Shown here: piece after piece, positions 1 through 8,019 of the stretch
How positions within the stretch are numbered: position 1 is the first letter of the stretch
How the letters are laid out: each line of letters opens with the position of its first letter
Origin: Bacteroidales bacterium UBA1309
Lineage (GTDB): Bacteria > Bacteroidota > Bacteroidia > Bacteroidales > Dysgonomonadaceae
Direction of reading: 5' to 3'
DNA: 64,000 nt
NCBI GenBank assembly: GCA_002307185.1
Contig: DBTT01000046.1
Location: 1 to 64,000 of the forward strand
The notes under the pieces: generated by a model
Databases searched by the model: none
Told to the model about the DNA's origin: nothing
What the model saw: the letters and a program-made list of their open reading frames with translations, nothing else
Made by a program: the position numbers and the translations under genes

Positions 1-243
1 TGAAAAATGGAGGGAAGGGATCCGGTAGGTTTCCGTTATGTTTATTTAACTTTATTAAGGGGCGGAATTTTAACTAAAAGGGTGTGGGCGTTGGCGTTTG
101 CTATTCCCCACAGGGGATACATTATGCTTAACCGCGGGTGGAGCGCAGCGCAACCCGTCCCGCACAACACCAAAGCCCTGCAAGGGTGAAATCAGGAACA
201 GAATGGAGCATACCTACGGCATGCGATGTTCTCTCTACCCATC

Positions 244-274
244 TTTTTCTACCGAGCGGTATTCCCTACGGGAA
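244..274 (+). repeat. REP-like palindromic element, copy A
   Basis: The segment TTTTTCTACCGAGCG is followed directly by the hairpin TTCCCTACGGGAA (262-274). The same head, in inverted orientation and joined to a different small hairpin, occurs at 561-591. A conserved head plus a short GC-rich palindrome is the usual form of bacterial REP elements. Family membership is inferred from the two local copies only. Confidence 0.6.
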
Positions 275-295
275 AAGGAACAGCGGGTATTTGCA

Positions 296-394
296 ATTTG
301 ATTGCAACCTATCGTTTGGTGAAAACTCTCATATCGTCTGTTCAAGGTCATGAACATTTGACTATTTGATTGCAACCTATCGTTTGGTGAAAAC
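296..394 (-). CRISPR. Two-repeat CRISPR-like remnant
   Basis: Two perfect 31-nt direct repeats (296-326 and 364-394) are separated by a unique 37-nt segment (327-363), a period of 68. Read on the minus strand the repeat starts GTTTTCACC and ends GCAATCAAAT, which resembles known Bacteroidales CRISPR repeats that begin GTTTT and end in a GCAATTGAAAT-like sequence. No third repeat and no cas gene lie in the window. It is either a relic, an isolated mini-array, or a chance repeat. Confidence 0.45.
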
Positions 395-420
395 GGAGAC
401 AATTAAATTGTTTGGATAAT

Positions 421-527
421 TTAGCTCGTCCAGCCTGTCTCAAAAGGATAGCTTCTTTTGTTACTAGGAAACAAAGGTGTGATTGCAATTGAAAATCAGC
501 GCAACTAAATCACACCCGACGAGCCAA
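421..527. other. Nested inverted-repeat element, possible structured RNA or MITE-like relic
   Basis: Three complementary pairs nest here: GCTCGTC (424-430) with GACGAGC (518-524); GGTGTGATT (476-484) with AATCACACC (508-516); and CTTTTGTT (455-462) with AACAAAGG (470-477) around a 7-nt loop. The last two share two bases and would compete. Together they allow a closed multi-branch fold of about 100 nt. No coding potential, promoter or known RNA family was recognised. Confidence 0.3.
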
Positions 528-560
528 CACACCAACGCATCGAATAATGGCACCGAATTT

Positions 561-591
561 CATCCCATCGGGATGGTCGCTCGGTAGAAAA
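561..591 (-). repeat. REP-like palindromic element, copy B (inverted)
   Basis: On the minus strand this reads TTTTCTACCGAGCGAC followed by the hairpin CATCCCGATGGGATG (561-575). The head matches copy A at 244-258, but the hairpin sequence differs while keeping a similar size and shape. Confidence 0.6.
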
Positions 592-609
592 TAAGTGGCG
601 GCGTTATAG

Positions 610-626
610 GCATCCTGTAGGGATGC
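610..626. repeat. Small REP-like hairpin
   Basis: GCATCC-TGTAG-GGATGC forms a 6-bp stem with a 5-nt loop, 19 bp from copy B and similar in style to its hairpin. It is probably part of the same repeat cluster. Confidence 0.4.
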
Positions 627-723
627 TCCAACTCGCCGCTGTTGAGTGGAGACCTATTCGCCGGAAATTCCGTTATGCTGCACAATCCCACAACTGCTTG
701 GCTAAAGAATAGGCCTAACTGGT

Positions 724-754
724 TTTCATAACCACAAGAATATAGGTATCTTTG
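724..754 (+). promoter_or_regulatory. Predicted Bacteroidetes promoter for the GlxA-type regulator
   Basis: A -7 box TATCTTTG (747-754) matches the TAnnTTTG consensus. A TTTC at 724-727 stands exactly 19 nt upstream in the -33 position, where the consensus is TTTG. The start codon follows 25 nt after the -7 box. Confidence 0.5.
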
Positions 755-778
755 CATCAGCGCTAAACTGCAAGCAAT

Positions 779-1774
779 ATGAAAAGGACAAAGCATATCC
801 TCATAATAGCTCCCCCAATGACATCCATCTTGGATGTGGCAGGACCACTCGAGGTATTTGCCAAAACCATAGATTACCTCGACGAGTATTTTCCCGATGC
901 CGAAGTGTCCTATACCACGCATGTGGTGTCGGTGACTCCGGCCACCACGGTGGCGACCTCTTCGGGACTGCCCATTGTTTGTGAAGGCGACCTCACGTCG
1001 ATCAACTATGAAGTGGATACCATCCTGTTGGCTGGGAAAGGTGCGTTGGAGCCAGGAGACCCCGTCCTGTTGCCCCTGATAGATTGGCTAAAAGAAAATT
1101 CGAAACGGATCCGACGCATCGGCTCCATCTGCGCGGGGGCTTTTGTGCTGGCCGAAGCGGGCTTTCTGAACGGAAAACGAGCCACCACCCATTGGAAAAA
1201 TTGTGCCCGGTTGGCAAAATGTTATCCGGAGGTGATGGTGGAAAAGGATCCGATCTACATCAAAGATGGAAACATCTACACCTCGGCAGGCATATCGACC
1301 GGTATAGATTTGTCGTTGGCAATGGTGGAAGAAGATTTTGGACGCGACGTGGCGGTGAACGTGGCGCGAATATTGGTACTTTACCTGAAACGACCTGGGA
1401 ACCAGTCGCAATTCAGCAATATATTAACACATCAGACAACCGACCACGAGCCCATCAAGTGCATACAAGGATGGATACTGGATCATTTGGATGAAGAGAT
1501 TACGGTGGAGGCGATGGCCGAAAAAGCCCTGATGAGTCCACGGAATTTTGCCCGAGTTTTTCTACGTGAAACGGGAATCACTCCTGCGAAATACATTGAA
1601 AAAATACGACTCGAAACAGCGAGAAGGCGGTTGGAAGAAACCCGTTTGACAATCGATGAAATATCGAGCGAATGCGGCATTGGAAATGCGGATGGATTGC
1701 GCCGGTTATTTCTCCGACATTTGAAAACGACCCCCAGCGACTACCGAAAAAGCTTCGCCACGGCATTGACCTGA
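779..1774 (+). CDS. GlxA-family transcriptional regulator (DJ-1/PfpI domain plus AraC HTH)
   Basis: The 331-residue protein has two domains. Residues about 6-190 form a DJ-1/PfpI-type class I glutamine-amidotransferase-like domain with the elbow cysteine in GSICAGAFVLAEAG. Residues about 230-325 form an AraC-type double helix-turn-helix with the conserved GITPAKYIEKIRLETARR segment. This is the layout of GlxA/FtrA-type regulators, in which the first domain is usually a sensor rather than an enzyme. It stands alone behind its own promoter and converges on the cupin gene, so its target cannot be told from position. Confidence 0.92.
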   Translation: MKRTKHILIIAPPMTSILDVAGPLEVFAKTIDYLDEYFPDAEVSYTTHVVSVTPATTVATSSGLPIVCEGDLTSINYEVDTILLAGKGALEPGDPVLLPLIDWLKENSKRIRRIGSICAGAFVLAEAGFLNGKRATTHWKNCARLAKCYPEVMVEKDPIYIKDGNIYTSAGISTGIDLSLAMVEEDFGRDVAVNVARILVLYLKRPGNQSQFSNILTHQTTDHEPIKCIQGWILDHLDEEITVEAMAEKALMSPRNFARVFLRETGITPAKYIEKIRLETARRRLEETRLTIDEISSECGIGNADGLRRLFLRHLKTTPSDYRKSFATALT

Positions 1775-1783
1775 AAACAAAAA

Positions 1784-1816
1784 GACAGGAGCTGCTCCGA
1801 AAAAACAGCCCCTGTC
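1784..1816 (-). terminator. Hairpin terminator between the convergent glxA-like and cupin genes
   Basis: GACAGG-A-GCTG pairs with CAGC-C-CCTGTC, an 11-bp stem with one mismatch. On the minus strand it is followed by a T-rich run (from AAAACAAAAA on the plus strand), which fits termination of the cupin transcript. Confidence 0.6.
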
Positions 1817-1843
1817 AAACACAAAAAACTAAACTGGAAAAGC

Positions 1844-2299
1844 TTACCCCCACTTGGCCTGATGAGGCACTCTCTCGCCATCGGCCGTGGTGTATTCTTC
1901 CAGCGAATGTTCTTTCGATTGCACCACCATGTAAATCATCTCCTCGTCCGATTCGTTGCGGATTCCCCGGATTCCTTTCGGTGCAACACGAATCACACTT
2001 CCCTCCTCGATTTCGAAGCAATCATCGTCCACTTGGAAAAAGCCAAAACCTTTCAAGACGATGTAAGTCTCCTCGTTTTTCCGGTGCAAGTGGAAATAAG
2101 GCTGCTCGGAATGAGCGGGCAGCGAATTGAAGGAAATCTCCGAAGCGGTGGCTTCCGTGGCTTCTTTGAGAAAGACCTTCCCTTCAATTGTCGCTTTGTT
2201 CACTGGATGCACCAGCGAATAATCACTCAGGCTGCTTAATGAACCGAGATTGACGGCTGTGTAGTGGGCACTTGCCGATATTTTCTGAATTTGTTTCAT
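1844..2299 (-). CDS. Cupin-domain protein
   Basis: The 151-residue protein has a single cupin fold at about residues 45-130, with the metal-binding first motif in PYFHLHRKNEETYIVLKGFG and a second half around FEIEEGSVIRVAPKGIRGIRN. No signal peptide or DNA-binding domain is visible, so it is cytoplasmic. Small cupins of this type bind metals and act on small molecules, but the substrate cannot be read from sequence. It lies 63 nt downstream of gapA on the same strand and could be co-transcribed with it. Confidence 0.8.
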   Translation of the reverse strand: MKQIQKISASAHYTAVNLGSLSSLSDYSLVHPVNKATIEGKVFLKEATEATASEISFNSLPAHSEQPYFHLHRKNEETYIVLKGFGFFQVDDDCFEIEEGSVIRVAPKGIRGIRNESDEEMIYMVVQSKEHSLEEYTTADGERVPHQAKWG

Positions 2300-2362
2300 G
2301 TTTATTTTGTGGTTGAATGGTTAGTAGTTGCTGATTTGCAGATTGGCTTTAAGACGGGTGGA

Positions 2363-3361
2363 TCATAGTGCACCAAAATAAGCTGCCGTGCGTACCATTT
2401 GCGAAACGAACGACATTTCGTTGTCGTACCAAGAAACGGTTTTCACCATTTGCTTGTCGCCTGCGGTCACGATCTTGGTCTGCGTGGCATCAAAAAGCGA
2501 TCCAAAACTTATTCCAATCACATCGCTTGACACGATAGGATCTTCGGTGTAGCCATACGATTCGTTTGCAGCAGCTTTCATGGCGGCATTGACCTCCTCC
2601 ACACTCACTGTTTTTCCGAGAAATGTAAACAGCTCCACCACCGATCCGGAATGTACGGGAACCCGTTGCGAGGAGCCATCCAGTTTTCCCTTGAGTTCGG
2701 GAATCACCAGCCCGATAGCTTTGGCAGCTCCCGTGGTGTAAGGCACAATGCTATCGCCTGCGGCGCGGGATTTCCGGTAATTGACCTTGGGATCAGGCGT
2801 GTCCATCAAGGGTTGGGAGTTGGTGTAGGCATGGATGGTGGTCATTTGCCCGGCAACGATCCCAAACTCTTCATTCAGCACGTTGGCCATCGGCGCCAAA
2901 CAATTGGTGGTGCAGGAAGCACAGCTAATCAGCCGGTCGTCAGCATGGAGCAAATGATGGTTGACGTTGTAAACGATCGTTTTCACATCCTTGTCGGACG
3001 GAGCGGAGATTATCACTTTCCTGGCACCAGCCTCCAAATGGGCAGAAGCTTTTTCGCGCGACTCAAAAATGCCAGTACATTCCAACACCAAATCAACCTG
3101 AAGATCACCCCAAGGAAGCTTGTGCGGATCGCGTTCGGCATAGACTGCAATTTCACGCCCATCGATTACCAAGGCATTTTCGGTGTGACCAACTTCTTTT
3201 TTAAATGTTCCTTGCACGGAATCGTATTTCAACAAGTAGGCAAGCATGGAAGGAGCACTCAGGTCGTTGATGGCAACCACTTCCAATTGGTCATTCTCTG
3301 TGATCTTGCGGAAAGTCAGACGTCCAATCCGGCCAAATCCATTAATAGCAACTTTGATCAT
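2363..3361 (-). CDS. gapA: Glyceraldehyde-3-phosphate dehydrogenase, type I
   Basis: The 332-residue enzyme is full length. It catalyses the reversible NAD-dependent oxidation and phosphorylation of glyceraldehyde 3-phosphate in glycolysis. The nucleotide-binding motif NGFGRIGR is at residues 8-15 and the active-site segment SCASCTTNC places the catalytic cysteine at 150. An aspartate-containing NDL around residues 32-34 favours NAD over NADP. Upstream on the minus strand a TATCTTTG box (complement of 3412-3419) is a likely -7 element. The other glycolytic gene in the window, pgk, is 53 kb away. Confidence 0.97.
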   Translation of the reverse strand: MIKVAINGFGRIGRLTFRKITENDQLEVVAINDLSAPSMLAYLLKYDSVQGTFKKEVGHTENALVIDGREIAVYAERDPHKLPWGDLQVDLVLECTGIFESREKASAHLEAGARKVIISAPSDKDVKTIVYNVNHHLLHADDRLISCASCTTNCLAPMANVLNEEFGIVAGQMTTIHAYTNSQPLMDTPDPKVNYRKSRAAGDSIVPYTTGAAKAIGLVIPELKGKLDGSSQRVPVHSGSVVELFTFLGKTVSVEEVNAAMKAAANESYGYTEDPIVSSDVIGISFGSLFDATQTKIVTAGDKQMVKTVSWYDNEMSFVSQMVRTAAYFGAL

Positions 3362-3559
3362 AACTTTACTTTTTTATTCGTACTTGTAATTTGTTACTCT
3401 GCAAAGATAAGCTATTAAGACGATGTCTTAAATGACATAAATCCATCTTTTCCTGCCAATAAAATTAAATTGAATGCCACAGAAGCTGGCCATATCCGAA
3501 TCCTTATCCTCAAACAAAATCATTTTGAAACAAGAACAGCGTTAATAATTGTATTTTGC

Positions 3560-3590
3560 TTTGTGAAACGAATTTAAACACGCAATTTTG
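3560..3590 (+). promoter_or_regulatory. Predicted Bacteroidetes promoter for the C1 peptidase
   Basis: TTTG (3560-3563), a 19-nt spacer, then CAATTTTG (3583-3590) fits TTTG-N19-TAnnTTTG with one mismatch. The start codon is 54 nt further on. Confidence 0.5.
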
Positions 3591-3644
3591 CGACTTTAAA
3601 ATTCATTTATTCATCTTTTCGATGGTGACTCATATTTTTTAACA

Positions 3645-4901
3645 ATGAATAAACAAAAGATTGTAGGTTTGTGTTTGTTTGCCTTGGGTTCGACAGCAAT
3701 TGCGCAGAACACCGACAAGGCAATGATTAAAGTGGAAGAAAAAGGAAAAGGGTTCTATTACGAGTCCATCCTAAAGGACATGAATGCGGTGAATGATTCG
3801 CTCGAGAAGGAAGACAAGGAGCCTTTTATGCAAATCATCATGGACCAATCGAAGATGGATTTGCCCAACGACCCATCCCTCTACAAAACAGCGTGGAGCC
3901 AGAAAACCCAATCGCAGGGAAATACTGGCACTTGCTGGTGTTTCTCCACCACTTCATTCTATGAATCGGAAGCATTGCGTTTGACCGGCAAGAAAACTGA
4001 AATTTCCGAAATGTACACCGTGTATTGGGAATATGTGGAAAAAGCCCGCCGTTTTGTAGAGAAACGGGGTGATTCCAATTTCGGAGAAGGCTCGGAAGCA
4101 AATGCCGTGGCCAGGATCATGAAGCAGTACGGCGCCGTTCCCCAATCTGAATTTGTGGGCTTGCCCGACAACCGCAAGTTCTATTCGCACGAACAGATGT
4201 TCAAGGAAATGAACACATTTCTGCAGTCGCTAAAACAAAGCAATGCTTGGAACGAAGAATATGCGCTGTCCACCATCAAGGCAATCTTGAACCATTACAT
4301 CGGCGTGCCTCCCACTGCATTCACGGTAGAGGGTAAAAAATATACTCCCGCCACTTACCTCAAAGATTATTTGAAATTGAATCCCGACGATTATGTGGAA
4401 ATCTTGTCATATAAAGGACAACCCTATTGGAAACAAGTGGAATACGACGTTCCTGACAACTGGTGGCATAGCAAAGATTACTACAATGTCCCCTTGGACG
4501 ATTACATGCAGCTTTTGAAGGAAATTGTGAAAGCCGGATATACCGTAAGTATTGGCGGCGACGTGTCGGAGACCGGATTCAGCCGCACAACCAACTGCGC
4601 CATTATTCCAGATTATGACATTCCGTCTCAGTACATCAACGAAGATGCACGGGCGTTCCGATTCCTGAACGGAACCACTACCGACGACCACGGCATGCAC
4701 CTGATTGGCTTTCTTGAAAATTACAAAGGAACGGGCCACGACTGGTACTTGATTAAGGATTCCAGCTCGGGTTCACGCAATTTGAAAAACGATGATTCCC
4801 GTTTCGGATATTATTTCTTCCGCGATGACTACATCAAATTGAAAATGATGGATTTCACGGTACACAAGGATGCCGTGAAAGAGCTGTTGAAGAAGTTTTG
4901 A
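3645..4901 (+). CDS. Secreted papain-fold (C1B, bleomycin hydrolase/PepC-like) peptidase
   Basis: The 418-residue protein has an N-terminal signal peptide of about 20 residues ending ...STAIA-QN, so it is exported, unlike classical cytoplasmic PepC. The papain-type site is visible: oxyanion Gln and nucleophile in QGNTGTCWCFSTTSF (Cys97) and the histidine in DDHGMHLIG (His349). The residue that should be the catalytic asparagine (NSWG in relatives) is aspartate 372 in IKDSSSG. The family has aminopeptidase or bleomycin-hydrolase activity; with this change the activity is uncertain. The gene is monocistronic. Confidence 0.88.
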   Translation: MNKQKIVGLCLFALGSTAIAQNTDKAMIKVEEKGKGFYYESILKDMNAVNDSLEKEDKEPFMQIIMDQSKMDLPNDPSLYKTAWSQKTQSQGNTGTCWCFSTTSFYESEALRLTGKKTEISEMYTVYWEYVEKARRFVEKRGDSNFGEGSEANAVARIMKQYGAVPQSEFVGLPDNRKFYSHEQMFKEMNTFLQSLKQSNAWNEEYALSTIKAILNHYIGVPPTAFTVEGKKYTPATYLKDYLKLNPDDYVEILSYKGQPYWKQVEYDVPDNWWHSKDYYNVPLDDYMQLLKEIVKAGYTVSIGGDVSETGFSRTTNCAIIPDYDIPSQYINEDARAFRFLNGTTTDDHGMHLIGFLENYKGTGHDWYLIKDSSSGSRNLKNDDSRFGYYFFRDDYIKLKMMDFTVHKDAVKELLKKF

Positions 4902-5213
4902 ATGATATTGAAGTCTATATCGTATATTAACGAAAGTTGGATGAATGACAAAATCTGTGCGTGAAACAGATTTGAATTTCACGCAGAGAGCCGCAGAGGT
5001 TTTAAATTGGATTTCAGCGTTCTTTGCGTGTTTTTTTCTTTGCGGCTTTGCGTGGGATTGTATTATTTCACGCAGAGGATGAAGAAAAAACAGAATGAAA
5101 AGAAACTCTTTTTACTCAGTGGTAAAATAGTTTGTATCGTATGCGATAGCTATGTCGAGTTCAGGTTATATTAATCAGGGTTTTCACTCAATGTGGAGAC
5201 TCTTTTTTCCCTT
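4902..5213. other. Intergenic region, 312 nt
   Basis: This gap lies between two convergent genes and holds the ACGCAGAG-type repeat listed next. No gene or strong terminator hairpin was seen in the rest. Confidence 0.6.
4977..5080. repeat. ACGCAGAG/CTTTGCGTG intergenic repeat
   Basis: The stretch has TTTCACGCAGAG at 4977-4988, CCGCAGAG just after, then the complementary-type CTTTGCGTG (5022-5030) and GCGGCTTTGCGTG (5042-5054), and a second TTTCACGCAGAG at 5067-5078. Sequences of this kind recur between genes in many Bacteroidetes genomes. Here the direct and inverted copies could fold into an imperfect long hairpin. Confidence 0.55.
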
Positions 5214-6023
5214 TCACCTCAACACTCCTCCCGTCACCATCCTGCCCGATTTCACGCCCTGCCTCCTCGCCGAGAAAAACAAATCGGCACGGGTTTGGGT
5301 ACACAACGGCATTATTTCAATATTTTCAGGGAGAATTCCTTCGCTTAGGAGCAACTGCTTGTTGACCGCTTGCAAATCAATGTGGCATTTCCCAGTGGCT
5401 GGATTTCGAAAAGAGGCATTTGACAAATCCATGCCAGCGAACCGGAAAGCATCCACCACCTCTTCACCCACTTCAAATTTGTCGGCAGAAATGGCGGCTC
5501 CAATTCCAACCAAAATATCCGTTGGCAAGCAGCCATATTCGTCTGCCATGAAATGGATTGCCTTTGGCACAATGCGGGCAACTGTTCCCCGCCAACCGGC
5601 ATGAATGGCTGCCAACACTTTCTGCACGGGATCGTAAGCAATCAACGGCACACAATCGGCGGTGGTCACGCCAATGCAAATTCCGGGAACATTGGTTACG
5701 AGAGCATCATAGCCAGCAGCGGCTTGTTTCCGCTCCTCCGATGACAACGAAAGAAATGCGGCATCCACCTGCAAAGCCTTGTCCCCGTGGGTTTGATATG
5801 GAAATACAAGACTTTCAACTTCGACACCAATTGAAGATGCTAGCCGTTTTCTGTTTTCGGCAACATCAGCCGGATGATCCCCCGCAAATTCGCCCAAATT
5901 AAACGAGTCATATTCGCCTTGGCTGACTCCTCCAGTTCGGGTAGTGATAAAATGAAACAAGTTGCTGTTCCCCGATAAAAGGTCGAACAGCAACATGTTT
6001 TTATTTGTTTCGTGACGTATCAT
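5214..6023 (-). CDS. pgeF: Peptidoglycan editing factor PgeF (YfiH/multicopper-oxidase-like fold)
   Basis: The protein has about 269 residues from the chosen start. It carries the conserved blocks of the YfiH/DUF152 family: TTRTGGVSQGEYDSFNLG near the N-terminus, the metal-site segment TTADCVPL, the AIHAGWRGTV block, and C-terminal CTQTRADLFFSARRQG. Family members remove wrongly placed amino acids from muropeptides, or act on nucleosides. The ATG at 6023 overlaps the obg stop codon as ATGA, so translation is probably coupled. An in-frame ATG 15 nt upstream and one at residue 10 (MLLFDLL) are alternative starts. Confidence 0.9.
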   Translation of the reverse strand: MIRHETNKNMLLFDLLSGNSNLFHFITTRTGGVSQGEYDSFNLGEFAGDHPADVAENRKRLASSIGVEVESLVFPYQTHGDKALQVDAAFLSLSSEERKQAAAGYDALVTNVPGICIGVTTADCVPLIAYDPVQKVLAAIHAGWRGTVARIVPKAIHFMADEYGCLPTDILVGIGAAISADKFEVGEEVVDAFRFAGMDLSNASFRNPATGKCHIDLQAVNKQLLLSEGILPENIEIMPLCTQTRADLFFSARRQGVKSGRMVTGGVLR

Positions 6024-7171
6024 TTTTGGTCGTCCCAATCTTCTTCGTAATATTCAATATCTTCATCCTCGTCCTCCAGATCTTCGTCTTCGGGAATATC
6101 CTCGTCCACATCTTCGAAAAGAATGGACCTCACATCCAACTTGCGGTGAGTGATCGATTCGGCAGCTTTCCGATAATCTCCGTCTTTGTTGAGTTCGCGC
6201 CACAACAAGTCCTTCAACTCTTGTATCCCGTAATTGGTAACTGAAGAAATGAAGAGATGCGGCACTTCCGGCAAGTCCTGCTTCAATGCGTCCATCAGCT
6301 CTTCGTCGAGCATATCCGATTTGGAAATAGCCAGCACCCGGGTTTTGTCCAACAATTCAGCGTTGTATTGGGTCAATTCATTCAGCAGAATCTGGTATTC
6401 CTTGTGAATATCGTCCGAGTCGGCAGGCACCATGAACAGGAGCAAAGAGTTTCGCTCGATATGCCGCAAGAAACGCAATCCAAGACCTTTGCCTTCACTG
6501 GCACCTTCTATGATCCCCGGAATATCGGCCATCACAAACGACAAGTGGTCGCGGTAGGGAACGATTCCGATGTTTGGAACAATGGTGGTAAAGGGATAAT
6601 TGGCAATTTTGGGCTTGGCAGCCGACACCACCGACAGCAAGGTCGATTTTCCTGCATTGGGGAAACCCACCAATCCAACATCGGCCAACACCTTCAATTC
6701 GAAAATAATGTATTTCTCTTCAAAAGGTTCTCCCGGCTGAGCGAACCGTGGTGCCTGGTTGGTGGATGTTTTGAAGAAGTTGTTTCCTTTTCCGCCACGT
6801 CCTCCTTTGAGCAACACGACTTCTTGTCCGTCTTCGGTGACATCGCAAATGTACTCGCCCGTTTCTCCGTCATACGCGACGGTTCCACAAGGTACATCAA
6901 TGATTTTAGTGTCTCCCTTTTTACCGCTGCTCAATCGTCCGGTTCCACCCTCTCCGTGACCGGCAAGGACGTGACGTTGGTATTTGAGGTGCAGCAAAGT
7001 CCAATAATTGCGGTTGGCACGCAAGATGACGTGGCCGCCATCGCCGCCGTCGCCACCATCGGGCCCGCCTTTGGGGATATATTTTTCACGCCGGAAGTGT
7101 GTGGAGCCTCGCCCACCCTTTCCCGAACGGCAAAAAATCTTGATATAATCTACAAAATTTGTTTCGGCCAT
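6020..7171 (-). CDS. obg: GTPase Obg/CgtA
   Basis: The 383-residue protein has the three expected parts. The glycine-rich Obg domain (about 1-158) has repeats such as GGPDGGDGGDGG. The GTPase domain has P-loop GFPNAGKST, switch DIPGIIEGA and the NKxD-equivalent ISKSDM. A strongly acidic C-terminal tail follows. Obg proteins bind the large ribosomal subunit and act in late assembly and stress control. The gene sits between adk and pgeF on the same strand; it is 140 nt after adk and overlaps pgeF by 4 nt. Confidence 0.97.
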   Translation of the reverse strand: MAETNFVDYIKIFCRSGKGGRGSTHFRREKYIPKGGPDGGDGGDGGHVILRANRNYWTLLHLKYQRHVLAGHGEGGTGRLSSGKKGDTKIIDVPCGTVAYDGETGEYICDVTEDGQEVVLLKGGRGGKGNNFFKTSTNQAPRFAQPGEPFEEKYIIFELKVLADVGLVGFPNAGKSTLLSVVSAAKPKIANYPFTTIVPNIGIVPYRDHLSFVMADIPGIIEGASEGKGLGLRFLRHIERNSLLLFMVPADSDDIHKEYQILLNELTQYNAELLDKTRVLAISKSDMLDEELMDALKQDLPEVPHLFISSVTNYGIQELKDLLWRELNKDGDYRKAAESITHRKLDVRSILFEDVDEDIPEDEDLEDEDEDIEYYEEDWDDQK

Positions 7172-7311
7172 AATTTTAATAATGTGCTAATATACAATTG
7201 CGCCAAATCGATAGTCGAATTAGCTGATCGGATGAATACACTGGATGGTGCTTATGCAATTGACGTCAACTTGCCACATTGGCTAATTGGCACATTGGCA
7301 CATTCGGTTAT

Positions 7312-7884
7312 TTAGTTTATCTTGTCGATAGCTTCGGTGATACGGCCAAAGATTTCATCAATCTGACCTACACCGGGAATACCATGCAACTTTCCTTGTT
7401 TGCTATAATGCTCTTTGAGGGGTGATGTTTGGTTTTTATATACATCCAAACGGGATTTGATCGTTTCCTCGTTGTCATCGGAGCGACCAGAGAGTTGTCC
7501 TCTTTTCAACAAGCGATCCACCAATTCGGATTCATCCACATCCAAGCTTACCACCGCCGACACCAGCTGCCCGCGTTCTTTCAACATGGCATCCAATGCT
7601 TCTCCTTGGGGAATGGTACGGGGAAATCCATCAAAGATAACTCCCTTTGAATCTTTTTTGCTGTCCAACACTTCGGCCAACATATCGATAATTACTTCGT
7701 CTGGCACCAATTGGCCTTTGCTGATGTAGCCCTCAGCCAATTTTCCCAGTTCACTTCCGGCTTTGATTTCTGCACGGAGGACATCTCCTGTGGAAATATG
7801 TGCTAAACCGTACTTCTCGATTAATTTTTCACTTTGAGTACCTTTTCCCGATCCCGGAGCACCAAAAATTACAATATTAAGCAT
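7312..7884 (-). CDS. adk: Adenylate kinase
   Basis: The 190-residue enzyme interconverts ATP plus AMP and two ADP. The P-loop GAPGSGKGTQ is close to the N-terminus, and the AMP-site segments STGDVLRAEI and GFPRTIPQGEAL are present. The lid is short (GQLSGRSDDNEETIKSRL) and lacks the zinc-binding cysteines of Gram-positive enzymes. The start is placed at the second ATG (MLNIVIFGAPG), the usual start in this group; the first lies 6 nt upstream. It precedes obg-pgeF on the same strand. Confidence 0.95.
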   Translation of the reverse strand: MLNIVIFGAPGSGKGTQSEKLIEKYGLAHISTGDVLRAEIKAGSELGKLAEGYISKGQLVPDEVIIDMLAEVLDSKKDSKGVIFDGFPRTIPQGEALDAMLKERGQLVSAVVSLDVDESELVDRLLKRGQLSGRSDDNEETIKSRLDVYKNQTSPLKEHYSKQGKLHGIPGVGQIDEIFGRITEAIDKIN

Positions 7885-8019
7885 GATCATGTGATTACGA
7901 AGCAGGATTACAAATTACGAATGCCAATTTTTGATCGCTCCGTAATGATTCCTGCTTAGTTATTTTTATAAGTAAATAATTTCTGAAGAAGGAAACAATG
8001 TTTCTAGCTAAAAGGAATC

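Larger units (their letters stand above)
1..778. other. Non-coding region with REP-like palindromes and a CRISPR-like remnant
   Basis: No open reading frame here looks like a real protein. The region is a mosaic of short palindromes: a TTCCCC-ACA-GGGGA hairpin at 104-118, a GCCCTGCAAGGG segment near 175-187, and the REP-like units, CRISPR-like pair and nested inverted-repeat element listed separately. The first real gene starts at 779. Confidence 0.7.

Noticed and set aside
480..500. GATTGCAATTGAAAAT as a third CRISPR repeat
   Set aside because: It matches only a short part of the repeat and does not fit the 68-nt period.
6257..7315. 352-codon open frame on the plus strand opposite obg
   Set aside because: It is the antisense shadow of a clear GTPase gene and has no recognisable protein features. 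Comparable shadows lie opposite gapA (2651-3418), ilvD (26937-27686) and the phosphatase-LamG gene (44297-45007).
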